Origin: Mycolicibacterium sp. P9-22
GTDB taxonomy: Bacteria > Actinomycetota > Actinomycetes > Mycobacteriales > Mycobacteriaceae
Assembly (NCBI RefSeq): GCF_008329585.1
Contig: NZ_NPKP01000014.1
Span: 102,971-166,970, forward strand
DNA length: 64,000 bases
Reading direction: 5' to 3'
In this document: in pieces, positions 46,313-57,107 of the stretch
How positions within the stretch are numbered: position 1 is the first letter of the stretch
How the letters are laid out: the number at the start of each line of letters is the position of its first letter
Notes under the pieces: generated by a model
Told to the model about the DNA's origin: nothing
Database searches by the model: none
Seen by the model: only the letters and a program-made list of their open reading frames with translations
Program-made: the position numbers and the translations under genes

Positions 46313-47671
46313 CTAGCTGGCTGCCGGTGCGGCGGTGCGCGCCCCGGGGGTGAATCGGCTGGCCGGCCGCGGGAGGCCGAGATGGTGGCGCAGGGTGGCG
46401 CCGGTGTACTCGTCGCGGAACAGGCCGCGGCGCTGCAACTCCGGAACCACGTGGTCGACGAAGGCCGTCAGCGAGGACGGCAGCGCCGGCGGGATGAGGT
46501 TGAATCCGTCCGCGGCGCCGGTGGTGAACCACTCTTCGATATCGTCGGCGACCTGCTCTGGAGTGCCCGCGACGAGGCGGTGTCCGCGCCCGGAACTGAG
46601 CCGTAGCAGCAGTTCCCGGACGGTGAGGCCTTCGGTGAGCACCAGACGTTTGATGAGGGCGTAGCGGCTCTTGATGAAATGGGTGTTGGCGTCCTCGTTC
46701 TCGGGGAAGCGCAGTTGCCGGTCCAGGTCGTCCTTGGTGACGGCGAACCCGACGATGCTGCTGAGCTGCTCGAGCCCGTAGTCGGGCACGGTGAGGTCCT
46801 CGAGTTGGCGTTTCAGCGTGTACGCCTCGGCTTCGGTACCGCCGATGACCGCCGACAGTCCGGGCAGGATGTGCACTTCGTCGGGGTTGCGGCCGTGCTT
46901 GCGGATGCGGGTCTTCACATCGGCGTAGAACTCGCGTCCCTCGGCGATGGTGGGCTGCGCGGTGAAGATCGCCTCGGCGTAGCGGGTGGCAAATTCCTTG
47001 CCGGGTTCCGAGGACCCGGCTTGGAACAGCACCGGGTGGCCCTGTGGTGATCGTGGGACCTCCAGCGGTCCGGTCACCGAGAAGTGTTCGCCGACATGGT
47101 CGATACGATGGATCTTGTTCGGGTCGACGAACCGCGGCGCGTCCTTGTCGCCGACGATGGCATCGTCCTCCCAGCTGTCCCACAACCCGAGGGCCACCTG
47201 GAGGAATTCGTCGGCGCGGCGGTATCGGTGGTCGGGATCGGGGTGGTTCGGATAGCCGAAATTGGCCGCGGCGTCCGCGTTCGCGGTGGTCACGATGTTC
47301 CACCCGGCGCGGCCCTTGCTGACGTGGTCGAGGGTCGCGAAGCGCCGGGCCAGGCTGTAGGGGTCGTTGTAGGTCGTCGACGCGGTGGCGACCAGCCCGA
47401 TCTGATGGGTGGCGCCCGAGAGCGCGGTCACCAGGGTGAACGGATCCAGCGCATCGAAAGGGCGGAACTCGGTCTTGCCCTTCAGCACCGGGTGATCGGC
47501 GAAGAAGATCGCATCCAGCTTGCCGCGTTCGGCGATGCGGGCGAGCTCGATGTAGTGGTCGATATCGGTGATGCCGGAGATTCGGGTCTCGGGTAACCGC
47601 CACGCGGCCTCGTGCTGGCCGATGTTGCGTAGGAATGCGTTCAGGTGCAGTTGTCGTGGCTGCGCTGCCAT
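46313..47671 (-). CDS. Flavin-dependent monooxygenase of the NtaA/SnaA/DszA group
   Basis: The 452-aa LLM protein has LHLNAFLRNIGQHEAAWR at the N-terminus, KLDAIFFADHP, ARRFATLDHVSKGRAGWNIVTT and VLFQAGSSEPGKEFATRYAE, the markers of the NtaA/SnaA/SoxA(DszA) branch, which needs FMNH2 from a separate reductase. Co-location with a sulfonate-type ABC system suggests oxidative desulfonation or sulfone/sulfur-ester breakdown for sulfur supply. It is the first gene of the operon. Confidence 0.88.
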   Translation of the reverse strand: MAAQPRQLHLNAFLRNIGQHEAAWRLPETRISGITDIDHYIELARIAERGKLDAIFFADHPVLKGKTEFRPFDALDPFTLVTALSGATHQIGLVATASTTYNDPYSLARRFATLDHVSKGRAGWNIVTTANADAAANFGYPNHPDPDHRYRRADEFLQVALGLWDSWEDDAIVGDKDAPRFVDPNKIHRIDHVGEHFSVTGPLEVPRSPQGHPVLFQAGSSEPGKEFATRYAEAIFTAQPTIAEGREFYADVKTRIRKHGRNPDEVHILPGLSAVIGGTEAEAYTLKRQLEDLTVPDYGLEQLSSIVGFAVTKDDLDRQLRFPENEDANTHFIKSRYALIKRLVLTEGLTVRELLLRLSSGRGHRLVAGTPEQVADDIEEWFTTGAADGFNLIPPALPSSLTAFVDHVVPELQRRGLFRDEYTGATLRHHLGLPRPASRFTPGARTAAPAAS

Positions 47672-47768
47672 GGTGAAGCGTCCTCGCCTCTGTTGCCGGT
47701 TCTACAGTCGGCTTCCATTCGACGTGTGTTGACGCGCGGCGTGAACAGTTACGATCAGCGGAATTTTT

Positions 47769-48365
47769 CTATGGCGTGCCGAGTCCGCGTAGCAGCACCA
47801 CCAGTCCGAACTCGAACGCGTCCGCGGCCCGGTCGGACTTCGCCGCCCCGGTGGCCAGTGCTGCGGCCAGTTCCGGCCCGGCGTCGGGGCCATCGCCCCA
47901 GGGTGCGGCCGGTGCGGCCACGTCGAGCGCGGAGCCGAGCACGAAGCTGTCGATGAGCGTGATGATGCGCAGGGTGTCTTCGGCATCGAAACCGGCCCGG
48001 GCGAGGGTGACTGCCAGGGCGTTGTACATCGCGACGGCCTGATGGCTGCCGACGGGATAGGCGGTCATCAGCGGGATCAGCCGCGGATAGCGGGCATAGC
48101 TGCGGTAGTAGGACCGCACGATGTCGCCGACGACGTCGATCCATGGTCCGGTGAGGTCGGGCAGCCGGACCTCGCTCATCGCCTTCTCGCGGAGCAGCTC
48201 GATGATCTGCTCGCGCCCGGAGACGTGGTTGTACAGCGAGGACGGGCTGACCTTCAGCCTGCGGGCGAGCTCGGGGATGGTGAATCCACCTTGGGCACTC
48301 ACCAGATCCATTGCTGCCGTGGCGATCAGATCACTGGACAGGATCGCCACCTTCGGTCGTCCCAT
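47769..48365 (-). CDS. TetR-family regulator of the agmatine-type operon
   Basis: The 198-aa protein has an N-terminal HTH (GGFTIPELARRLKVSPSSLYNHVSG, about 26-50) and a TetR C-terminal ligand domain. ATG 48365 has AGGAGAG upstream. It is divergent from the nitrilase gene, with a strong inverted repeat between them, so it most likely represses that operon and itself. The open frame reaches far upstream but is antisense to the nitrilase gene. Confidence 0.88.
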   Translation of the reverse strand: MGRPKVAILSSDLIATAAMDLVSAQGGFTIPELARRLKVSPSSLYNHVSGREQIIELLREKAMSEVRLPDLTGPWIDVVGDIVRSYYRSYARYPRLIPLMTAYPVGSHQAVAMYNALAVTLARAGFDAEDTLRIITLIDSFVLGSALDVAAPAAPWGDGPDAGPELAAALATGAAKSDRAADAFEFGLVVLLRGLGTP

Positions 48366-48414
48366 GGGGCTCTCTCCTGTAGCACTTGCGGAAAATTGGG
48401 TTGGGTCACACAAT

Positions 48415-48433
48415 AAACGAATTCTATTCGTTT
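48415..48433. promoter_or_regulatory. Probable TetR operator, AAACGAAT-TCT-ATTCGTTT
   Basis: Perfect 8-bp arms flank a 3-bp centre, in the 81-bp divergent region between the tetR gene and the nitrilase gene. It ends 13 bp before ATG 48447 and partly abuts the Shine-Dalgarno AGGAG, so binding would block transcription or early elongation of the operon. Confidence 0.75.
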
Positions 48434-48446
48434 TAGGAGTATCGAC

Positions 48447-49427
48447 ATGCGCACCCTGATTGCCGGAGCCGCCGCCCCGCTGTCTCGTTCCCACGCCTCG
48501 CACCGGCCGCCGCTGCGGGTGGGGCTGGTTCAGCACCGCTGGCGCGAGGACCCCGTCGAACTGGCCCGCGCGCTGCGCGACGGCATCGACCGGGCCGCGG
48601 GAGAGGGCGCCACCGCGGTGTTCCTGCCGGAGATCACCCTGCTGCGCTACCCCGCCGATACTCCAGCCGGGCCGAACCCCGGCGACGGCGCCGAGGACCT
48701 GACCGGCGGCCCGACCTTCGCGCTGGCCGCCGAGGCCGCCCGCGCCAACAAGGTCTTCGTGCATGCCTCGCTGTATGAGAAAGCCCCGGCCGCAGACGGT
48801 TTGGGCTACAACACCGCCATCCTGGTATCGCCGTCCGGTGATCTGGTGGGCCGCACCCGCAAGATGCACATCCCCATCTCGGCCGGCTACTACGAGGACA
48901 CGTACTTCAGGGCCGGGCCCGCAGAAGACGCGTACCCGGTCTACGCGCCCGAGGGCCTGGATGCCCGCATCGGCCTGCCCACCTGCTGGGACGAATGGTT
49001 CCCCGAAGTCGCCCGCAACTACTCCCTGGGCGGCGCGGAGATCGTGGTGTATCCGACCGCGATCGGTTCCGAACCGGTGTTCCCCGACCTGGACACGCAG
49101 CCGTTGTGGCAGCAGGTCATCGTCGCCAACGGCATCAACAGCGGCCTGTTCATGGTGGTGCCCAACCGCACCGGCAATGAGGGGGCGCTGTCGTTCTACG
49201 GTTCGTCGTTCATCTCCGATCCGTACGGCCGGGTGCTGGTGCAGGCACCGCGCGACGAGGAGGCGGTGCTGGTCGCCGATCTGGATCTGGATCAGCGGCG
49301 GGATTGGCTGGAGCTCTTTCCCTTCCTGCTGACCCGGCGCCCGGACAGTTACGGCGCGCTGACCGCTCCGGTGGATACCTCGCATCCGTACGGCGAGGGC
49401 CATGAGGCGACCGAGGTGGTGAAGTGA
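48447..49427 (+). CDS. Carbon-nitrogen hydrolase, N-carbamoylputrescine amidase-like
   Basis: The 326-aa nitrilase-superfamily protein has Glu in FLPEITLLRYP, Lys in GRTRKMHIP and Cys in GLPTCWDEWFPE. SAGYYEDTYFRAG resembles AguB. The gene overlaps the agmatine deiminase gene by four bases (GTGA), which supports N-carbamoylputrescine hydrolysis to putrescine, CO2 and ammonia. The first 20 residues are not part of the fold. Confidence 0.85.
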   Translation: MRTLIAGAAAPLSRSHASHRPPLRVGLVQHRWREDPVELARALRDGIDRAAGEGATAVFLPEITLLRYPADTPAGPNPGDGAEDLTGGPTFALAAEAARANKVFVHASLYEKAPAADGLGYNTAILVSPSGDLVGRTRKMHIPISAGYYEDTYFRAGPAEDAYPVYAPEGLDARIGLPTCWDEWFPEVARNYSLGGAEIVVYPTAIGSEPVFPDLDTQPLWQQVIVANGINSGLFMVVPNRTGNEGALSFYGSSFISDPYGRVLVQAPRDEEAVLVADLDLDQRRDWLELFPFLLTRRPDSYGALTAPVDTSHPYGEGHEATEVVK

Positions 49428-50440
49428 CCTCGTACGTGATGCCCGCCGAGACCGCGCCACAGGACCGGGTATGGATGGCCTACCCGTCCGCGGGGTACTC
49501 ACTCGGGGATACCGAGGCCGAACACCATGAGGCCCGCACCACCTGGGCGGCGGTCGCGCACGCGATCGCGGAGTTCGAGCCGGTCTCGCTGCTGGTGGAT
49601 CCCGGTGAGCTGACCGCCGCCAAACACTATGTGTCCCAAGACATCGAGATCGTGGAAGCACCGCTCAACGATGCCTGGATGCGCGATATCGGCCCGACGT
49701 TCGTCCATGCCGAGGACGGCTCGGTGGCCGCGGTGGACTGGGTGTTCAACGGCTGGGGCGGGCAGGACTGGGCGCGCTGGGACCGTGATTCGAAGGTCGG
49801 CGCGCTGATCGCCGAGATCGCCGCAACGCCGCTGGTGTCCTCGCCACTTGTCAACGAGGGCGGCGGAATTCAGGTCGACGGGCAGGGCACGGTGCTCGTC
49901 ACCGACACGGTGCAGCTGGACCCGGGGCGCAACCCGGGCCTGAGCAGATCGGACGTCGAAGCCGAACTGGCCCGCACCATCGGTGCCACCGAGGTGGTCT
50001 GGCTACCGCGCGGACTCACCCGCGACTCGCAGCGTTTCGGCACCCGCGGCCACGTCGACATCGTCGCCGCGTTCACCGCGCCGGGCCGTCTGCTACTGCA
50101 CACCCAGACCGCCGATGCGCACCCCGACACCGCGGTGTGCCGGGAGATACGCGAAAAACTCGCCGATCGATTCGAGATCATCGAGATGCCCGCACCGGAT
50201 ACCCTCACCGATGATGAGGGGTATGTCGACTACAGCTATATCAACCACCTCGTGGTCAACGGCGGCGTGATCGCCTGCAGCTTCGGTGATCCGCGCGATG
50301 CGGACGCCGCGGCGATCCTCGCCGAGCAGTATCCGGGCCGCACGGTGGTGTCGGTCGATGCCCGCCCGCTGTTCGCCCGGGGCGGCGGTGTCCACTGCAT
50401 CACCCAGCAGCAGCCGGCCCCCAGGCAGGCGGCGCTGTGA
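49424..50440 (+). CDS. aguA: Agmatine deiminase
   Basis: The 338-aa guanidino-group-modifying enzyme has the AguA markers DAWMRDIGPTFVH, LVNEGGGIQVDGQGT, RGHVDIVAAF and the catalytic Cys in GGGVHCITQQQPAP. It converts agmatine to N-carbamoylputrescine. GTG 49424 overlaps the upstream stop; ATG 49439 is an alternative. Confidence 0.92.
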   Translation: MTSYVMPAETAPQDRVWMAYPSAGYSLGDTEAEHHEARTTWAAVAHAIAEFEPVSLLVDPGELTAAKHYVSQDIEIVEAPLNDAWMRDIGPTFVHAEDGSVAAVDWVFNGWGGQDWARWDRDSKVGALIAEIAATPLVSSPLVNEGGGIQVDGQGTVLVTDTVQLDPGRNPGLSRSDVEAELARTIGATEVVWLPRGLTRDSQRFGTRGHVDIVAAFTAPGRLLLHTQTADAHPDTAVCREIREKLADRFEIIEMPAPDTLTDDEGYVDYSYINHLVVNGGVIACSFGDPRDADAAAILAEQYPGRTVVSVDARPLFARGGGVHCITQQQPAPRQAAL

Positions 50441-52038
50441 GCACCCTGTTCTCCGGCGGCACCATCTGGACCGGTACCGACACCACGGACGCGTTGCTCG
50501 TCAGCGACGGCGTCGTGGTGGCGGTCGGCGCACCGGCGCACACGGCAGACGCCGATGAGCGGATCGATCTGGCGGGCGCATTCCTCATGCCCTCTTTCGG
50601 TGACGGACACGCTCATCCGCTCTACGGGGGTCTGGAGTCGGTCGGGCCCCAGGTGCGGCCCTGCACGTCGGTCGACGAGATCGTCGCGGTGGTCAAGACC
50701 TACGCGGATGCGCACCCCGACCAGAAATGGATCGTCGGCGCCTCGTACGACGGCAGCCTGGTCGAGGGTGGACTCTTCGACGCGCGCTGGCTGGACGCCG
50801 CCGTCCCGGACCGGCCGGTGGTCCTGCGGGCGTGGGATTACCACACGTTCTGGGTGAACTCCGCGGCCCTGCGGCTGGCCGGGATCACCGCGGACACCCC
50901 GGACCCGGCCCTCGGTGAAATCCCGCGCCGCCCCGACGGTTCGGTGCTCGGCACCCTGCGCGAATGGGGCGCCACCGATCTGGTCGCCGCGGTGATGCCC
51001 GCACGCGAGGAGTCCGTGCGGATCGCCGCCCTCGGCACCGCCGCGGACTACTACCTGGCTCGCGGCGTCACCTGGGTGCAGGACGCCTGGGTCGAGCCCG
51101 ACGATGTCGACACCTACATCGCCGCGGCCCGAGCCGGTGCGCTGCGGATGCGATTCAATCTGGCGCTCTACGCCGACCCGCGGCACTTCGACACGCAGGT
51201 CACCCATTTCGCGGACGCCCGCGACCGGGTCCGGGCCGCCGGCTCCCCGCTGCTGTCGGCGGACACGGTGAAGTTCTTCGCCGACGGGGTCGTGGAGAAC
51301 GAGACGGGTGCGCTGCTGGCACCGTACTGTTCCGGGTTGCACAGCCACGGTATGCAGCTGTGGGAGGGCGATTCGCTGGCCCGCGCCGCGCAGCGGGTCG
51401 ACGATCTCGGGCTGCAGATCCATATCCATGCCATCGGGGATGCCGCCGTGCGGCAGGCCCTCGATGCGATCGAACACGTGGTGCGCACCAACGGTCCCCG
51501 CGACCGCCGGCCCGTCATCGCGCACGCACAACTGGTCGACGACGCCGATCTGGGCCGGTTCGCCGAATTGGGCGTCATCCCGAACATGCAGCCACTGTGG
51601 GCGCAGCTGGATGCATTGATGACGGTGCTGACCGTTCCGCGCCTGGGCGCCGAACGCTCCGACAAGCAGTACCGCATCCGGTCACTGGAAAAATCGGGCG
51701 CCGCATTGGCTTTCGGATCCGACTGGCCGGTGTCCTCGGGTGCGCCACTGGACGGTATCGCGGTCGCGGTGTCGCGCCAGACGGAGGACGGCACGCCTGC
51801 CGGTGGCTGGACGCCGCATGAGATCCTGCCGATCGAGGCGGCGCTGTCCGCCTATACGGCGGGCGTCGCCCATCAGGCCTTCGCCGAATCGGACTGGGGG
51901 CAGCTGAATCCGGGGGCCAGCGCGGATCTGGTCTGGCTGGACGCCGACCCCATCACCACGGCGGCTCCTGACCTGCCGGCCGTCACGGTCCGGGCCACCT
52001 ACCTGCAAGGGCGACCGGTCTACACGAGGGAAGGGTAA
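50437..52038 (+). CDS. Amidohydrolase, YtcJ-like
   Basis: The 533-aa metal-dependent amidohydrolase has GDGHAHPLYGG, with the first metal ligands, HIHAIGDAAV, IAHAQLVD and FGSDWPVSS, the pattern of the Amidohydro_3/YtcJ family. Its substrate is unknown. It overlaps aguA by GTGA and so belongs to the same translation unit, which suggests a role with an amine or amide arising from polyamine metabolism. Confidence 0.87.
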   Translation: MSTLFSGGTIWTGTDTTDALLVSDGVVVAVGAPAHTADADERIDLAGAFLMPSFGDGHAHPLYGGLESVGPQVRPCTSVDEIVAVVKTYADAHPDQKWIVGASYDGSLVEGGLFDARWLDAAVPDRPVVLRAWDYHTFWVNSAALRLAGITADTPDPALGEIPRRPDGSVLGTLREWGATDLVAAVMPAREESVRIAALGTAADYYLARGVTWVQDAWVEPDDVDTYIAAARAGALRMRFNLALYADPRHFDTQVTHFADARDRVRAAGSPLLSADTVKFFADGVVENETGALLAPYCSGLHSHGMQLWEGDSLARAAQRVDDLGLQIHIHAIGDAAVRQALDAIEHVVRTNGPRDRRPVIAHAQLVDDADLGRFAELGVIPNMQPLWAQLDALMTVLTVPRLGAERSDKQYRIRSLEKSGAALAFGSDWPVSSGAPLDGIAVAVSRQTEDGTPAGGWTPHEILPIEAALSAYTAGVAHQAFAESDWGQLNPGASADLVWLDADPITTAAPDLPAVTVRATYLQGRPVYTREG

Positions 52039-52042
52039 CCCC

Positions 52043-53392
<1,350 letters not shown>

Positions 53393-53407
53393 GCCGGCGG
53401 CCGTGGC

Positions 53408-53812
<405 letters not shown>

Positions 53813-53893
53813 GGCTTGCTCCTCAGGTTTCGGGTCGGTCCGGTCGTTCCGGGCCGACTGCTGGGTAGAACTCCGCCAAATTTTGTTTCATTC

Positions 53894-53918
53894 CCGATTC
53901 AATCGGACGCGCTATACT
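53894..53918 (+). promoter_or_regulatory. Candidate OhrR operator and ohrR promoter
   Basis: CCGATT-C-AATCGG (53894-53906), a perfect 6-bp inverted repeat with a 1-bp centre, precedes a -10 element TATACT at 53913-53918. The -10 is 8 nt from the ohrR ATG, so ohrR is probably leaderless. The position just upstream of the -10 fits repression of ohrR; control of ohr is inferred. Confidence 0.6.
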
Positions 53919-53926
53919 TCATTTTC

Positions 53927-54385
53927 ATGAAGCCCAGCGCCACGAAGCCCCAACTGTCGGATTTCATGTGCTTCGCCGTCTACTCGGCCAACCTCGCCTA
54001 CGGCAAGGCCTACAAGCCGATCCTCGACAAGCTCGGCGTCACCTACACCCAGTACCTGGCGATCGTCGCCCTGTGGGAAGAGGACCACCAGACCGTCAGC
54101 GGTTTGGGCGAGAAGCTCTTCCTGGAATCGAACACTCTCACCCCGATCCTGAAGCGGCTCGAAGCCGTCGGGTACGTGACCCGGCAGCGGTCCACCCAGG
54201 ACGAGCGCCAGGTGGTGGTCAGTCTGACCGAGGCCGGCCGGGCGCTGCGCGCACAGGGCCTGGAGATGGATCTGGTCGCCGCCACCGGGCTGTCGCCGGA
54301 GGAGTTTCGCGTGCTTCAGAAGGGCATCGCGAACCTGCGGGACAACCTGCGTGCGCATGTCCGGGAAAGCACTCACCCGAACTGA
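53927..54385 (+). CDS. ohrR: MarR-family organic peroxide sensor OhrR
   Basis: The 152-aa MarR protein has the reactive N-terminal Cys of the OhrR group in LSDFMCFAVYSANLAY (Cys15) and the winged helix in EKLFLESNTLTPILKRLEAVGYV and RQVVVSLTEAG. Oxidation of this Cys releases DNA and induces ohr. The start ATG 53927 follows the -10 TATACT. It is 20 bp upstream of the FAD monooxygenase gene and may drive it too. Confidence 0.93.
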   Translation: MKPSATKPQLSDFMCFAVYSANLAYGKAYKPILDKLGVTYTQYLAIVALWEEDHQTVSGLGEKLFLESNTLTPILKRLEAVGYVTRQRSTQDERQVVVSLTEAGRALRAQGLEMDLVAATGLSPEEFRVLQKGIANLRDNLRAHVRESTHPN

Positions 54386-54405
54386 CGCTCGGGCATACTT
54401 TCGGC

Positions 54406-55980
54406 GTGACCGACACCCAGGTATTGATCGCGGGCGCAGGCCCGATCGGGCTGACCGCCGCCATCGAACTCGCCCGCCGGGGTGTGGCAGTGCGGATCGT
54501 CGATCCGCTGCTCGAGCCGCCGCAGTACGCGAAAGCGGTTGGTGTGCAACCCCGGACGCTCGAAGTCTTCGAGCGGATGGGAATCCTCCGGCAGATTCTC
54601 GACGCATCCGTGCCGTTTCATGGGCAGATCGTCTACGTCAACGGTGAGCCCGCGGGGCAGGCAGACTTCGCCCTGCCCGAGGACGTGCCGTTCGGATTCA
54701 TCGGCCTGCCGCAGTACAGCACCGAGCGGGTGCTGCGCGAAGAGTTGGCCACCCGCGGCGTACCGATCGAACGTGGCATCCGGCTGTCGGGATTCGAGCA
54801 GGACACGGGCGGTGTGACCGCCACGCTCGAGGGCCCGGACGGGCAGCAGAGGGTGCGGGCCCAGTATCTGCTCGGCGCCGACGGTGCCCATTCCGTGGTC
54901 CGCAAGACCCTGGCCCTGACCTTCGAAGGCGCGGCATTCGACGACCAGTACATGCTCGGCGATGTCGAGGTCGACTGGTCGCAGCCCCCGGGCTACGCCA
55001 TCCGGGCGATGCACCAGACCGACGGCAAGATCGACGACCTGCTGGTGTGCATACCGCTGCCTGGCCGGGGACGGTACCGGATGTCGATGCTGGTGCCCCC
55101 GGAGCTTTCCGCCGAAGCGACCGGCGGTGTGCAGCACGGCTTCGAGAGCGGCAATCCGCCGCAGCTGCATCACATTCAAGCGGTACTGGACCGGCTGTCC
55201 CCGGAGCCGACGACGGCGCGAAACATGCGCTGGTCCTCGGTCTTTCGGATCAGCCACCGCATCGTCAACGCCTACGGCAAGGGCCGGGTGTTCGTCGCCG
55301 GCGACGCCGCGCACATCCATCCGCCCACCGGCGCACAGGGCATGAACACCGGTATCCAGGATGCCTACAACCTGGCCTGGAAGCTGGCCCTCGCGGTGAC
55401 CGGAGTCGCGGCCGATGGGCTGCTCGACAGCTATGACGCCGAACGCCGGCCCGTCGGCGAAGAGGTGGTGGGCCGGACCGTGCGCAGCGCCCGCGAGGGT
55501 ATCGGCGCGGATTCCGATGATCCGTCCTTCGTGATCCGTCGCGAGGCCCAGCTGCTGATCAGTTACGCGGGTAGTTCGATCGTGGCCGACGGTGCCGGTG
55601 GCCGGGCGCCCGATGCACGCGGTCTGACCCGAGCGGCCGAAACCTCCGCGGTGCGGTTGTACACCTTGCTGGCCGGCACCCGGCACACCCTGGTGTTGTA
55701 TGCCGATGCCACAGCGGGTTTCGAACTGCTGGAGGCCGCCGCCGCGGCTGCGCGGGGTGCCGCGCACGGCCTGATCGATGTCTACGTGGTCGCTCATCCC
55801 GACGCCGATGTGGACGCCACCGTGCTGCCGCTGCTGCGGGATGCCGACGGCGACTTCGCGAAGGCCTACGGTGTCAATGGAACCACGGCGGTTGTGGTCC
55901 GCCCCGACGGGCAACTCGGCTATGTCGGGCCCGCCGCGGCCGATTCGTTGACCGGGTACCTGAAGCGGACGTTCCGGTAG
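54406..55980 (+). CDS. FAD-binding aromatic hydroxylase-like monooxygenase
   Basis: The 524-aa flavoprotein has the three fingerprints of the PheA/TfdB/MhpA group: IAGAGPIGLTAAIELARRG (GxGxxG), GADGAHSVVRK (DG motif) and GDAAHIHPPTGAQGMN (GD motif). The C-terminal part is a thioredoxin-like dimerisation domain. It probably hydroxylates a phenol or an aromatic antibiotic such as rifampicin; the substrate cannot be told. GTG 54406 is the start; the open frame before it lies inside ohrR. Confidence 0.87.
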   Translation: MTDTQVLIAGAGPIGLTAAIELARRGVAVRIVDPLLEPPQYAKAVGVQPRTLEVFERMGILRQILDASVPFHGQIVYVNGEPAGQADFALPEDVPFGFIGLPQYSTERVLREELATRGVPIERGIRLSGFEQDTGGVTATLEGPDGQQRVRAQYLLGADGAHSVVRKTLALTFEGAAFDDQYMLGDVEVDWSQPPGYAIRAMHQTDGKIDDLLVCIPLPGRGRYRMSMLVPPELSAEATGGVQHGFESGNPPQLHHIQAVLDRLSPEPTTARNMRWSSVFRISHRIVNAYGKGRVFVAGDAAHIHPPTGAQGMNTGIQDAYNLAWKLALAVTGVAADGLLDSYDAERRPVGEEVVGRTVRSAREGIGADSDDPSFVIRREAQLLISYAGSSIVADGAGGRAPDARGLTRAAETSAVRLYTLLAGTRHTLVLYADATAGFELLEAAAAAARGAAHGLIDVYVVAHPDADVDATVLPLLRDADGDFAKAYGVNGTTAVVVRPDGQLGYVGPAAADSLTGYLKRTFR

Positions 55981-56075
55981 GGGACCACACGCGCATCGCT
56001 AGCGTCGAGATCGCACTGAGGGTTGTGAATATCGCCGCCGATCTGATTTTCACGACCGTGGAGTCGATCTCGCCC

Positions 56076-57107
56076 CTAGGGCATCAGCTGCACCTTGAGG
56101 TGGTCGCCCGCTCGCGACATGGCCGCGTCGTATCCGGCGGGTGCGTCACCCAAGGGCATTGTGGTGGTGAAGATGCCGTCCACGTTCAGCCTGCCGGACT
56201 GCAGCAGCGGCACCAGTTCCGGCCAGGTCTGTTGCACCGGCGCGGTCGTCAAGCGGATGGTCAGGCTGCGGATCAGGCAGGCCAGCGCCGGCAGCGGATA
56301 GGGCTGCAGATCGTGCACCCCGACGATGGACACCGTGCCGCCGGTTCGCACGGTATCCAGTGCATCGTTGATGGAGGTGTCGGTGCCGACCGCGTCGATG
56401 ACGGAGTCCACCCCCAGACCGCCGGTGGCTTCCCGGATGCTCTGTGCCGCCGGTGGTGGCACGGGTACCGCACCCGCAGCCAGCGCGCGGTCGCGTCGTG
56501 TCTGCACCGGGTCGACGGCGTACACGGTTGCCGCGCCCAGGGTCAGGGCGCTGCGCAATGCGCACATGCCGACCGCGCCGAGGCCGATCACCGCGACCGA
56601 TCCGCCCAGGGGGATATCGGCGCGTTTGGCCGCCGCCCAGCCGGTGGCCAGATTGTCGGTGAGCAGAAGCGCCTGTTCGGTGCTGATGCCGTCGGGCATC
56701 TTCAGCAGCTGGAAGTCGGCACCCGGAACCGCCAGCAGTTCGGACTGTGCTCCGCCCAGCGCTCCCGAGCCGAAGATCTGCGGGCCGTGCACGCAGCGGA
56801 TCGGGTCATGGGTGGCACATCCCGCGCAGCGCCCGCACCCGGCGACCGAGGACACCAGGACCCGGTCACCTATGCTGAAACCGGCGACCTCCGAACCGGT
56901 TTCGACCACCATGCCGATCGCCTCATGCCCGAGGGCAACCGGGTCGAAGATCGGGTAGTGCCCCTCCAGGAAGTGCAGGTCGGATCCGCAGATGGCGGCG
57001 GCCACCACCTCGATGATGGCGCCGTCCGCTCCGGGCAGTTCCGGGTCGGGCCGTGTTTCCACACTGACCGCCCCACTGGAATCGACCATCACTGAGCGCA
57101 TGCTCAT
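56076..57107 (-). CDS. Zinc-dependent alcohol dehydrogenase (MDR)
   Basis: The 343-aa MDR protein has the catalytic Zn ligands CGSD and GHEAIG, the structural Zn motif CGRCAGCATHDPIRC and the nucleotide-binding GLGAVGM. It oxidises an alcohol to an aldehyde or ketone. It overlaps the monooxygenase gene by four bases, so the pair probably converts an alcohol to a ketone that the monooxygenase then oxidises. Confidence 0.9.
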   Translation of the reverse strand: MSMRSVMVDSSGAVSVETRPDPELPGADGAIIEVVAAAICGSDLHFLEGHYPIFDPVALGHEAIGMVVETGSEVAGFSIGDRVLVSSVAGCGRCAGCATHDPIRCVHGPQIFGSGALGGAQSELLAVPGADFQLLKMPDGISTEQALLLTDNLATGWAAAKRADIPLGGSVAVIGLGAVGMCALRSALTLGAATVYAVDPVQTRRDRALAAGAVPVPPPAAQSIREATGGLGVDSVIDAVGTDTSINDALDTVRTGGTVSIVGVHDLQPYPLPALACLIRSLTIRLTTAPVQQTWPELVPLLQSGRLNVDGIFTTTMPLGDAPAGYDAAMSRAGDHLKVQLMP

